Source: Chloroflexota bacterium (GTDB lineage: Bacteria; Chloroflexota; Anaerolineae; 4572-78; J111). Taken from it: a stretch of DNA of 8,236 nucleotides. The stretch lies in the NCBI GenBank assembly GCA_003694775.1, contig RFJV01000255.1, positions 1-8,236 of the forward strand, in the 5' to 3' direction. The position numbers and the translations under genes were made by a program. The notes below the pieces were generated by a model. It did no database searches. It had not been told where the DNA came from and was given only the letters and a program-made list of their open reading frames with translations. Positions within the stretch are counted from its first letter, which is position 1. Each line of letters starts with the position of its first letter. This document shows, one piece after another, positions 1-5,824 of this stretch.

Positions 1-397
1 GGGTGGGGGTGGCGATAAAGGGCATCATTGCCGCGGAGGTTTGTCCCAGGGCACGGGCCAGCGCAATCAGGGCCTTGATGTCGCGGATGTCGCGGTTCTG
101 GGCGATGTACTGCTCGGTCAGGGCCAGGACGGTTTGCTCGATGTGCGGGTCGTCCAGGGCGGCCAGCCTGGCTCTGGCTTTGGTCTCGTCCCGGTCGTGG
201 GCGTAGGCCACGGCCACCAGCCGCAGGTAGATGGCCTTGTCGGATGGGGCCAGGTCTGCGGGCGAAACGGGCAGTGGACGGGGGTCTAACAACCAGCCAT
301 AGGTGAGAGAGAGGGCCAGTCCGGGAATAAAGCCGAACAGAAAACCGCCAATCCACCACCATCTGTCGCTTTTACGCGGTTGTGCCAGAGAAGTCAC
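1..397 (-). CDS. Membrane-anchored protein of unknown function (3' part missing)
   Basis: Read on the complementary strand, this frame stays open from a GTG at 397 to the window edge (132 codons). The N-terminus is short and basic with an RWWW motif (residues 12-15). One transmembrane segment follows (about 14-36), then a PRPLPVSPADLAPSDK-type linker and a long amphipathic, Ala/Leu/Arg-rich helical region (about 52-118). The bias of polar and hydrophobic residues is protein-like, whereas the plus-strand frames here look like shadows. I recall similar single-pass proteins from Chloroflexota genomes but no assigned function. The helical part probably lies outside the membrane. The start is uncertain: GTG 397 has no good Shine-Dalgarno. 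A GGAGG complement lies at 452-456, but the in-frame codons just after it are TTG (abutting) and CTG. The gene is divergent from the regulator and has its own promoter at 563-591. Confidence 0.72.
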   Translation of the reverse strand, partial: MTSLAQPRKSDRWWWIGGFLFGFIPGLALSLTYGWLLDPRPLPVSPADLAPSDKAIYLRLVAVAYAHDRDETKARARLAALDDPHIEQTVLALTEQYIAQNRDIRDIKALIALARALGQTSAAMMPFIATPT

Positions 398-522
398 GTT
401 TGGGTAGGGCCGCCCAGGGACGGCGCTGAAACCGCGCCTGGGCCACAGCAACCTCCAGAAGATTCATTAGCCCGGTTTGTCGATATTTTCTTTCCCGGAA
501 GAATGGTCGGACTAAATTTCGA

Positions 523-559
523 TAGGCCAGACACCTGTTAAGTATTTTTGCCTAGGCCA
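523..559. repeat. Pair of TAGGCCA direct repeats, 30 bp apart
   Basis: TAGGCCA occurs at 523-529 and again at 553-559, a start-to-start distance of 30 bp, close to three helical turns. The second copy is embedded in the palindrome GCCTAGGC (550-557). SARP-type regulators are known to bind direct heptamer repeats, usually at closer spacing, so this could be a binding site. The pair sits at and just downstream of the predicted leftward transcription start. It could also be chance. Confidence 0.3.
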
Positions 560-562
560 AAT

Positions 563-591
563 ATCTTACGCCGGGAGGGGGATATTGTCAA
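563..591 (-). promoter_or_regulatory. Leftward sigma70-type promoter
   Basis: On the minus strand there is a perfect -35 TTGACA (591 to 586), a 17-bp spacer and a -10 TAAGAT (568 to 563, four of six consensus bases). Transcription would start near 556 and read into the leftward membrane-protein gene, giving a leader of about 160 nt if translation starts at 397. The -35 overlaps the left end of the inverted repeat at 590-611 by two bases. Confidence 0.55.
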
Positions 592-611
592 AATTAGAAT
601 GGGATAATTTT
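590..611. promoter_or_regulatory. Inverted repeat between divergent promoters, candidate operator
   Basis: AAAATTA (590-596) and TAATTTT (605-611) form a perfect 7-bp inverted repeat around an 8-bp centre. It touches the leftward -35 box on one side and lies about 24 bp upstream of the rightward -10 on the other, roughly -60 to -39 for the regulator gene. That is a typical place for a regulator that acts on both directions. The AAATTA/TAATTT half-sites recur, in the opposite order, in the palindrome at 3995-4008. Confidence 0.4.
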
Positions 612-634
612 CCTCTAGAATCTGTGGGCCGATG

Positions 635-643
635 TGATATAAT
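635..643 (+). promoter_or_regulatory. Extended -10 promoter of the regulator gene
   Basis: TGATATAAT (635-643) is an exact extended -10 element (TGnTATAAT). No good -35 box is present at 16-18 bp spacing, the usual situation for extended -10 promoters or ones needing an activator. Transcription would start near 650, giving a leader of about 140 nt. A second, weaker extended -10-like sequence, TGCTAAAAT, lies at 666-674. Confidence 0.55.
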
Positions 644-708
644 TAGGGATGTTAAATGTTAATAATGCTAAAATGGGGACAATCGCCCTGAGGGATGATA
701 GAGATAGT

Positions 709-739
709 TTTGCCGGGGAGTGAATTTGCCGGTAACCGG
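709..739. repeat. Leader repeats: TTTGCCGG pair and CCGGTAACCGG palindrome
   Basis: TTTGCCGG occurs at 709-716 and 725-732, 16 bp apart. The second copy runs into CCGGTAACCGG (729-739), a perfect 5-bp inverted repeat around one base. These lie in the untranslated leader of the regulator, 50-80 bases before its start codon. They could form a protein-binding site or a small RNA structure. No known riboswitch fold was recognised. Confidence 0.3.
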
Positions 740-789
740 GAGTTTTCGTGTGTTGACGTTGCGCAGCAAAGAGAGGCAGTGGGGCGGAT

Positions 790-3700
790 ATGTCGGTTGA
801 AGACAGAATTCGACTGCCAACCTTAAACCTTATTCATCGACGCCAGCGTTTGCTGGAGCAGTTGGCCGAGTTTATTGCCGACCGGAAACGGCTGGTTACG
901 ATTTACGCGCCGGGAGGTTACGGAAAATCAATCCTGCTGGCAGATTTTGCCCAGACTACTGATTTGCCGGTCTGTTGGTGTTCTCTGGATGGTGGGGACC
1001 AGGACCCGATTTCCTTTCTAACCGTTCTGGCGACCAGTATAGCCGACCGTTTTTGGGGACTGAATACCGACCGGTTGTTTGAAATGCTTCGTCGGGGGGA
1101 TACGGGGGAAAGCGTCAGCCACATTGCCGACCTGCTGGAAACGGTTGGCCCGCACATTATCATTCTGGATGATTACCACAAGGCGGTTAGTTCGGCCACC
1201 ACGTTGACCCTCAACCGTTTGCTTCAGCGATTGCCCGATACCAGCCACATTATTATTGCCGCTCGCGGGGATATGCACCTGGAAACAGGGCAGGTACTGG
1301 AACTGCTTATCAGCAACCGGGCCGCAGGACTGTCGGAAGAGGATTTGCGTTTTACTGCACCGGAAATTCAGCGGGTGATACTGAAGCGGTTTGGTCGCCA
1401 TATAGACTTTGCCACCGCCGAGAAAATAGCCAGGGTGACAGGCGGAAATATCGCCCAGATTTTGCTCACCGGGCACATGCTGTATACCGGCGAGGGGCTG
1501 GACAGTTTGAAGCTTTCGCCAGAAGAAGAGCGCTACTTTGAATACAACCGCATTGCCGCCGAAGTTCTGGAAAGACAGACGCCAGAAGTACAGCGTTTTT
1601 TGCTGTGGACATCGGTGCTTCCGGATATGACGGTGGAGCTGTGTAATGAACTGCTGGAGATTTCCGATGCCCAGATGCATATTGAGACCGTGATGCGGAA
1701 TGGCCTGTTCATCAGCCAGACCGGAACGGGATTCACCTATCACGACCTGTTTGCCGAGTTCCTGAGAAGCAGATTGAGAACGGACGAATCGGTATACCGC
1801 CAGGTTGTTTATCGTGCCGCAACAATTTTGCAGGGTTACGGGCGCGTAGAAGATGCCATTAACCTCTACCTGAAGCTCAATGCGTGGGACGATATTGTCC
1901 CGGTGCTGGAAAAACATGGCCCGCAGATTTACGATACCGGGCGGGCACTCACCCTGTACTACTGGTTAAACCAGATTCCACCGCAGGTGTTGACTCCCCG
2001 TCTGTACCTGTTACAGGGACGTATCTTTGTTAATGACCTGGGCGATATCGAGCGCGCCCTGTCTTGTTTCCAGAAAGCGGAAAAACGGTTTACCGAGGCC
2101 GGCGATTTTATTGGCGCGGCAGAGGCCCAGGTGTGGCGGTCGATGAATCTGTGGATGATGGGCCGTCTGCGCGAAAGCCTGTCGCTGGCAAAACAGGGCT
2201 TGGAGCATCTGGAAGCGCTGGAAGCTCCGGAGAAAGTGGTCGCCTGGGCTATCCGGATGCGGGGGCTGGCCTATTCGGTGAACGGATTCACCGACGAGGC
2301 CTTGAAAGACCTCCGGTTGGCCCTGCAGTTGTTCAACCGCTTGAACGATACGTTCAACGTGGCGGCCTGTCACCAGGATATTGGGGTTTGCCTGGAGAAA
2401 TGGGGCAATATTAGTGCCGCCCAAGACCATTACCACCAGGCTCTGCAGTACTGGGAAACATTAGGCAACGCCAACGAACGGGTCAACACGCTGAACAGTC
2501 TGGGGGTGTGTGCCTACCTGCGCGGGGATTATGAAAAAGCGCTGGAGCAGTTCAATGAATGTTTTACCCTGGCGATAAAAAATGATGCCATTCGGCGGGC
2601 CGCTTTTGTTCAGGCCGGCATTGGCGATACTTATCTTGCCCTGCAAAATCCTGACCAGGCCCTGGAGGCATACACCCTGTCCATTCAGTTTGCCCGGCAA
2701 ACCGGTATCCGTTCGCTTGAATTTTATAACCGGGTCAGGTTGGGGGAATGCTTCTTCCAGCAAAGTCTTTATCCGCAAGCCCTGACGATGGCGCGCCGGG
2801 TACGAGACACGGCGCGGGAAGCGAAGCTCAAATTTGAACAGGGCCTTGCCTGTATTTTATTAGGAAAAACCCTGGTCCGGCAGAAACAGTATGAAGAGAG
2901 TGTCTCTGCCTTTGAGGAGGCCCTGGATTGTCTTGACCGGCAGGCCATTCTGGAAGCCACAGAAACCCGGTATTGGCTGGCATACAGCTTGTTCCGTAGC
3001 TACCGTTCGCTGGCCGCGGTGGAACATTTGCAGGAAGCTGTTCGATTAACCCTGTCGATGGGGGAGATGGTGAGCCGGCTTCAGCAAACCATCATTGAAA
3101 CCCAGGCCCTGCTCTACCATTTCCTCTATAAACCGGATGGTGACCCCCAACTGCAGGAGAATTTACAGGAAATCATCAACCGGTTCATTTCACAGCCTGC
3201 CGCCGGCCTGCAAATTTTTACCTTTGGCGGGCCGATGCTGGTTGTGGAAGGAAAACGCCGGCGGTTTTCTCAACGAGGTAAGGCGCGGCGACTGCCGGAA
3301 TTCTTGTTATATCTTCTCACTGAGGGCCGAACCACCGGATGCCGGTGGAATGAAGTTTCTGCAGTTATATGGCCCGATGTTGATGAGAATAAATCTTCGG
3401 CCTCTTTTCACCAGACTCTAAAACGATTGCGCGACTCGGTTTTAGAATCGTCGCTGTATGTGAGTGTTGAAAATGATTATTACCAGATTAAACCGGAATA
3501 CCTGGATTGGTGTGATGCGGTCGCATTTGAAGCCTTACATGAAAAGGCTACCCGCGTGCCCCCCGACAAAGCTGTAGACCTTTACCGGGAAATGATAAAC
3601 CTCTACCAGGGGGAATTTCTGGCCGGCTTTGAGCTGGAGGAATGGGGGAATTTTCAGCGCCATCGTTATGAGATAATGTTTATGCGGGCCGTTACCCTGG

Positions 3701-3948
3701 CGGCCCGGTATCTGGTAGAACAAAAATTGCCCCGCGAGGCATTAACGGTTATCGACAAGGGATTGGCTTTTGACTATTTTCATGAAGACCTGCATCAACT
3801 GGCTCTCGAAGCCTACGCCCAATTAGGATTGTATGATTTGTTGAGAGACCATTACACCGATATGAGCCGCATCTTTCAAGCTGAGTTTGGCGAAACCCCC
3901 TCCTCATCAACCCGGGAATTGTATACAAAACTGCTCGCCCGTCGTTGA
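790..3948 (+). CDS. MalT-like ATPase/TPR transcriptional regulator with C-terminal SARP (BTAD) domain
   Basis: A 1052-residue signal-transduction ATPase regulator. The N-terminal P-loop NTPase has Walker A APGGYGKS (residues 40-47) and Walker B IIILDD (123-128), followed by the helical part of a MalT-type STAND module. Residues from about 340 to 790 are helical TPR-like repeats, the expected sensor or oligomerisation platform. From about 807 there is a winged-helix DNA-binding region (ATGCRWNEVSAVIWPD-like area near 850), and from about 905 to the end a bacterial transcriptional activation domain as in SARP proteins. The order ATPase-TPR-SARP is MalT-like and the reverse of AfsR, in which the SARP part comes first. 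The ATG at 790 is preceded by only a weak GGGGCGG, but the protein start matches the family. It probably acts as an ATP-dependent activator of a nearby or its own promoter. The ligand is unknown; the adjacent 43-aa peptide is a candidate. Confidence 0.9.
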   Translation: MSVEDRIRLPTLNLIHRRQRLLEQLAEFIADRKRLVTIYAPGGYGKSILLADFAQTTDLPVCWCSLDGGDQDPISFLTVLATSIADRFWGLNTDRLFEMLRRGDTGESVSHIADLLETVGPHIIILDDYHKAVSSATTLTLNRLLQRLPDTSHIIIAARGDMHLETGQVLELLISNRAAGLSEEDLRFTAPEIQRVILKRFGRHIDFATAEKIARVTGGNIAQILLTGHMLYTGEGLDSLKLSPEEERYFEYNRIAAEVLERQTPEVQRFLLWTSVLPDMTVELCNELLEISDAQMHIETVMRNGLFISQTGTGFTYHDLFAEFLRSRLRTDESVYRQVVYRAATILQGYGRVEDAINLYLKLNAWDDIVPVLEKHGPQIYDTGRALTLYYWLNQIPPQVLTPRLYLLQGRIFVNDLGDIERALSCFQKAEKRFTEAGDFIGAAEAQVWRSMNLWMMGRLRESLSLAKQGLEHLEALEAPEKVVAWAIRMRGLAYSVNGFTDEALKDLRLALQLFNRLNDTFNVAACHQDIGVCLEKWGNISAAQDHYHQALQYWETLGNANERVNTLNSLGVCAYLRGDYEKALEQFNECFTLAIKNDAIRRAAFVQAGIGDTYLALQNPDQALEAYTLSIQFARQTGIRSLEFYNRVRLGECFFQQSLYPQALTMARRVRDTAREAKLKFEQGLACILLGKTLVRQKQYEESVSAFEEALDCLDRQAILEATETRYWLAYSLFRSYRSLAAVEHLQEAVRLTLSMGEMVSRLQQTIIETQALLYHFLYKPDGDPQLQENLQEIINRFISQPAAGLQIFTFGGPMLVVEGKRRRFSQRGKARRLPEFLLYLLTEGRTTGCRWNEVSAVIWPDVDENKSSASFHQTLKRLRDSVLESSLYVSVENDYYQIKPEYLDWCDAVAFEALHEKATRVPPDKAVDLYREMINLYQGEFLAGFELEEWGNFQRHRYEIMFMRAVTLAARYLVEQKLPREALTVIDKGLAFDYFHEDLHQLALEAYAQLGLYDLLRDHYTDMSRIFQAEFGETPSSSTRELYTKLLARR

Positions 3949-3994
3949 AACATAATTTCGCGTAGCCATACTGAGAAGTGTAAGAATAAATATG

Positions 3995-4008
3995 GTAATT
4001 TAAATTAC
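3995..4008. promoter_or_regulatory. 14-bp perfect palindrome upstream of the peptide gene
   Basis: GTAATTTAAATTAC at 3995-4008 equals its own reverse complement over all 14 bases. It lies 47 bp after the regulator stop codon and 45 bp before the peptide ATG, in an AT-rich stretch unlike its surroundings. A perfect palindrome without a loop suits a dimeric DNA-binding protein better than an RNA hairpin. I could not find a convincing -35/-10 pair next to it. Its TAATTT/AAATTA half-sites match those of the inverted repeat at 590-611. Confidence 0.45.
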
Positions 4009-4053
4009 AGAAAAATGTTTCAGCTGTTTGTACCTTTGGGGAAAGGGGAAAAA

Positions 4054-4185
4054 ATGAACGCTCAAATTAAAGCTCAAGTTGTTCGCCTGTTTAATGGCCC
4101 GGCCTTAAAAGCGGTACTGTTTTTAACGGCTCTGCTGATTGCGGCCCTCGCGGGCGGGGCACCAAGCGACTACGCAGGAGGGTGA
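4054..4185 (+). CDS. 43-aa export-like small peptide downstream of the regulator
   Basis: The ATG at 4054 follows an AAAGGGGAA Shine-Dalgarno-like stretch (4042-4050). The 43-residue product has a polar, basic N-terminus (K6, R11, K19), a hydrophobic core AVLFLTALLIAALA (residues 20-33) and the tail GGAPSDYAGG (34-43). This is the layout of a signal peptide followed by a very short mature part. Possible signal-peptidase sites are after ALA (33), releasing ten residues, or after GGA (36), releasing PSDYAGG. An in-frame ATG at 4015 would add 13 residues but has no ribosome site. Its position 105 bases after a TPR regulator recalls phr/papR-type signal peptides, and also afsS after afsR. It could instead be a small membrane protein. 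The function is inferred from layout only. Confidence 0.6.
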   Translation: MNAQIKAQVVRLFNGPALKAVLFLTALLIAALAGGAPSDYAGG

Positions 4186-4231
4186 TAGCCTGTTTGTTGA
4201 AGAGGGACCTTCATTATTTCCAAATTCGAGG

Positions 4232-4259
4232 CGAGGGCACGGTATATCCGTGCCCCTCG
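4232..4259 (+). terminator. Stem-loop between the peptide gene and the downstream operon
   Basis: CGAGGGCACGG (4232-4242) pairs with CCGTGCCCCTCG (4248-4259): eleven base pairs with one bulged C and a TATAT loop. The sequence after it (TCATCTTATC) is only weakly T-rich, so this may be a partial terminator, an RNA-stability or processing element, or an attenuator, rather than a full intrinsic terminator. It separates the regulator/peptide unit from the four genes that follow. Confidence 0.45.
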
Positions 4260-4291
4260 TCATCTTATCACCAATGTTGCTGGGGGAGAAA

Positions 4292-4525
4292 ATGATAACA
4301 CCATTCATGACCTGGTATGCAGTACCCTACCGTCCGGCTATCTCCAATGTTTTGGTAAAGGCAAGCGCCAGCAGTTCCTTTAGAACAAAACTGCTGACCA
4401 GCCCCCGTGAAGCCCTTTTGGAAATGAATCTTCCACCAGAGGATATGGAGTTACTGGCAGATATTAAGGCACAATCATTGTCGGATTATGCAAACCAATT
4501 GAAGGTGAAACTGCTTTCTTTGTAA
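4292..4525 (+). CDS. Os1348/NHLP-like small protein, possible RiPP-precursor relative
   Basis: A 77-residue protein starting at ATG 4292 just after GGGGGAG (4282-4288). The frame is open further upstream to 4139, but that part overlaps the peptide gene and the stem-loop and does not look like protein. Residues about 20-72 follow the pattern I know from the Os1348 / nitrile-hydratase-like leader peptide clan: VLVKA, then FRTKLLTSPREALLE (30-44), LPPEDMELLADIKAQSLSDYANQL (split across 47-70). In that clan, such domains serve as leader regions of modified peptides or occur as stand-alone proteins. Here only seven residues (KVKLLSL) follow, without Cys or a Ser/Thr-rich core, and no modifying enzyme is in the window. 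A stand-alone or regulatory role is therefore as likely as a precursor. It heads a tightly spaced four-gene group. Confidence 0.6.
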   Translation: MITPFMTWYAVPYRPAISNVLVKASASSSFRTKLLTSPREALLEMNLPPEDMELLADIKAQSLSDYANQLKVKLLSL

Positions 4526-4541
4526 CCGCAGGAGGTGAGGA

Positions 4542-4751
4542 ATGCTGCCTCACACAAGAGTCATCCTGGAATTTAATGAACACGACACGCTCCAGCTAAT
4601 GCGCTTAATCCAGCGCGAAATGTCTCAAACCGATAAGGCATGGCTCCCTTACTGGCAACGTATTCTCAACAAAATGGAGCGTAGTCTGGACCGGGCCAGC
4701 TTCAGGGCCTTTCAGTATCGCTACGGCTATAAAGAACATGCCTGCAAGTAA
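4542..4751 (+). CDS. Hypothetical 69-aa protein
   Basis: The ATG at 4542 has an excellent Shine-Dalgarno, AGGAGGTGA (4530-4538), and begins 16 bases after the previous stop, so translation of this small frame is well supported. The product is soluble and charged. It starts with a beta-like VILEFNEHD (7-15), followed by helices rich in Leu, Arg and Lys (TLQLMRLIQREM, then WLPYWQRILNKMERSL at 34-49) and an aromatic, basic tail (FQYRYGYKEHACK). There is no signal peptide or membrane segment. I do not recognise the family. Co-translation with the Os1348/NHLP-like gene suggests a partner or accessory role. Confidence 0.65.
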   Translation: MLPHTRVILEFNEHDTLQLMRLIQREMSQTDKAWLPYWQRILNKMERSLDRASFRAFQYRYGYKEHACK

Positions 4752-4778
4752 CGATACTTTCAACCTGATGAGGTCCCA

Positions 4779-5360
4779 GTGGTTTTAGCCTACGTTATCG
4801 TCCTGCTGATTGTTATCGCCATCCTTCTTCGGAGAGATTTGACCGCTATCGGGCGCTTGCCGTTTCGTGGCGGGTGGATGCTCGGCGGGCTGGTGGTTGG
4901 CCTGTTTTTCATCCAGGCTGTCTGGGTGTTATTCGTACCCGGACAATCCGCTATGCAAATGGCCTTGCTGACGATTTCGCAAGTTGGGCTGGTGTTGCTG
5001 GTCCTCATAAACCACCATCTACCGGGGGCAAAGATTTTTGCCCTGGGAATCATCCTGAACATCCTGGTGATGGTCGCCAATGGTGGCTGGATGCCTCTGA
5101 CTCCTGACATGTACCATTTTGTCCATCCGGACAGGGTCGTAACCGTTGGAGAACGACCCCTGAACAGCAAGAACATTATTTTACCCAGGTCGGACACCAG
5201 ATTTTGGATATTGTCTGACATCATCCCGGTTTCGCTCCCGTGGCGCAATACCGCCGTCAGTCTGGGGGATGTACTGCTGGCGGTTGGCGCGGCGCAGTTC
5301 ATCTTTCAGGCCTCTGCGAAAAAGGCTTCTCACCCGCTCAATCAGCCCCCTGTGCGCTGA
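4779..5360 (+). CDS. DUF5317-like integral membrane protein
   Basis: A 193-residue protein with a GTG start at 4779, preceded by GATGAGGT (4767-4774) and 27 bases after the previous stop. Predicted membrane segments lie at about 2-17, 33-52, 58-76, 84-100 and 160-177. Hallmarks I associate with DUF5317 are NGGWMP (101-106), LSDIIP (145-150) and SLGDVLLAVG (161-170), with a soluble loop between segments 4 and 5 that contains HPDRVVTVGERPLNSKN. The biochemical role of DUF5317 is unknown to me. Length and topology fit a full-length protein. The basic C-terminal tail (KKASHPLNQPPVR) is probably cytoplasmic. It sits mid-operon between two small proteins and a response regulator, so a sensing or transport-related membrane role is possible but not shown. 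Confidence 0.75.
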   Translation: MVLAYVIVLLIVIAILLRRDLTAIGRLPFRGGWMLGGLVVGLFFIQAVWVLFVPGQSAMQMALLTISQVGLVLLVLINHHLPGAKIFALGIILNILVMVANGGWMPLTPDMYHFVHPDRVVTVGERPLNSKNIILPRSDTRFWILSDIIPVSLPWRNTAVSLGDVLLAVGAAQFIFQASAKKASHPLNQPPVR

Positions 5361-5383
5361 AATTCCCGGCACCTTAAAAACGG

Positions 5384-5773
5384 ATGACAACGATTCTGGT
5401 TGTAGATGACCATTTTGAAACCCGTGAGTTTGTCTCGGTTGCCCTGGAAGTCGCCGGGCCGAAGCTTCTGTTTGCCGAAACCGGGCAGGAGGCACTGCGG
5501 TTGGCTGTGGAACAGCACCCAGACATCGTTCTGCTGGACATCAAACTCCGCCATAGTCCGCCAGACGGCCTGGATGTGTGCCGGCTTCTCAAGCAGAATC
5601 CCGATACATGCGACATCTATATCATCATTATGTCTGCTCGTGTTCAGGAGGATGATATAAAGGCCGCCCGCAATGCCGGCGCCGATGATTACCTGCCCAA
5701 GCCTTTCGGCGTGTCGGAATTACTGGAAAAAATATTTGGACATCCCCCTCTCCGTCCAAACGGGGGCGGTTGA
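5384..5773 (+). CDS. Single-domain response regulator (CheY-like receiver)
   Basis: A 129-residue stand-alone receiver domain. The acidic pair D8/D9 (VVDDH) and phospho-acceptor D52 (IVLLDIK) are in place, as are the switch residue S84 (IIMSA) and the conserved lysine K106 (LPKPF), so it should be phosphorylatable. The loop after D52 is KLRHSPPDGLD, a few residues longer than the usual form. No output domain follows; the tail is only FGHPPLRPNGGG. It would act by protein contact, as CheY, Spo0F or DivK do, with an unlinked histidine kinase. The start ATG has no clear Shine-Dalgarno (upstream TTAAAAACGG), so it may depend on coupling to the membrane-protein gene that ends 23 bases before. Confidence 0.93.
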   Translation: MTTILVVDDHFETREFVSVALEVAGPKLLFAETGQEALRLAVEQHPDIVLLDIKLRHSPPDGLDVCRLLKQNPDTCDIYIIIMSARVQEDDIKAARNAGADDYLPKPFGVSELLEKIFGHPPLRPNGGG

Positions 5774-5790
5774 TTCTTCCGCAGTCCCCC
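5762..5790 (+). terminator. Imperfect GC stem-loop at the end of the response-regulator gene
   Basis: GGGGGCGG (5762-5769) can pair with CCGC plus CCCC (5779-5782 and 5786-5790) with a three-base bulge. The stem overlaps the stop codon, and no T-run follows. It could mark the 3' end of the four-gene operon, but as an intrinsic terminator it is weak. Confidence 0.25.
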
Positions 5791-5824
5791 TGACAACAGC
5801 CCCGCAGTAAAATTCTTCTCCATG

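Noticed and set aside
3..289. Two plus-strand frames at the left edge
   Set aside because: The minus strand of the same stretch encodes a more convincing membrane protein. The plus frames have no ribosome site and an unnatural composition.
1018..1917. 299-codon open frame on the minus strand inside the regulator gene
   Set aside because: It is antisense to a well-supported domain-bearing protein, has no ribosome site, and shows no recognisable motif. It is a shadow of codon bias.
3945..3974. TTGAAA at the end of the regulator gene as a -35 box for the peptide gene
   Set aside because: At 17-18 bp spacing the only -10 candidates (ATACTG/TACTGA) match poorly, so no promoter is claimed.
4015..4053. 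Earlier in-frame ATG for the 43-aa peptide
   Set aside because: No Shine-Dalgarno precedes it, and the purine-rich AAAGGGGAA stretch lies just before ATG 4054.
4139..4291. Upstream extension of the 77-aa gene
   Set aside because: It overlaps the 43-aa peptide gene and the stem-loop, while ATG 4292 has its own GGGGGAG ribosome site.
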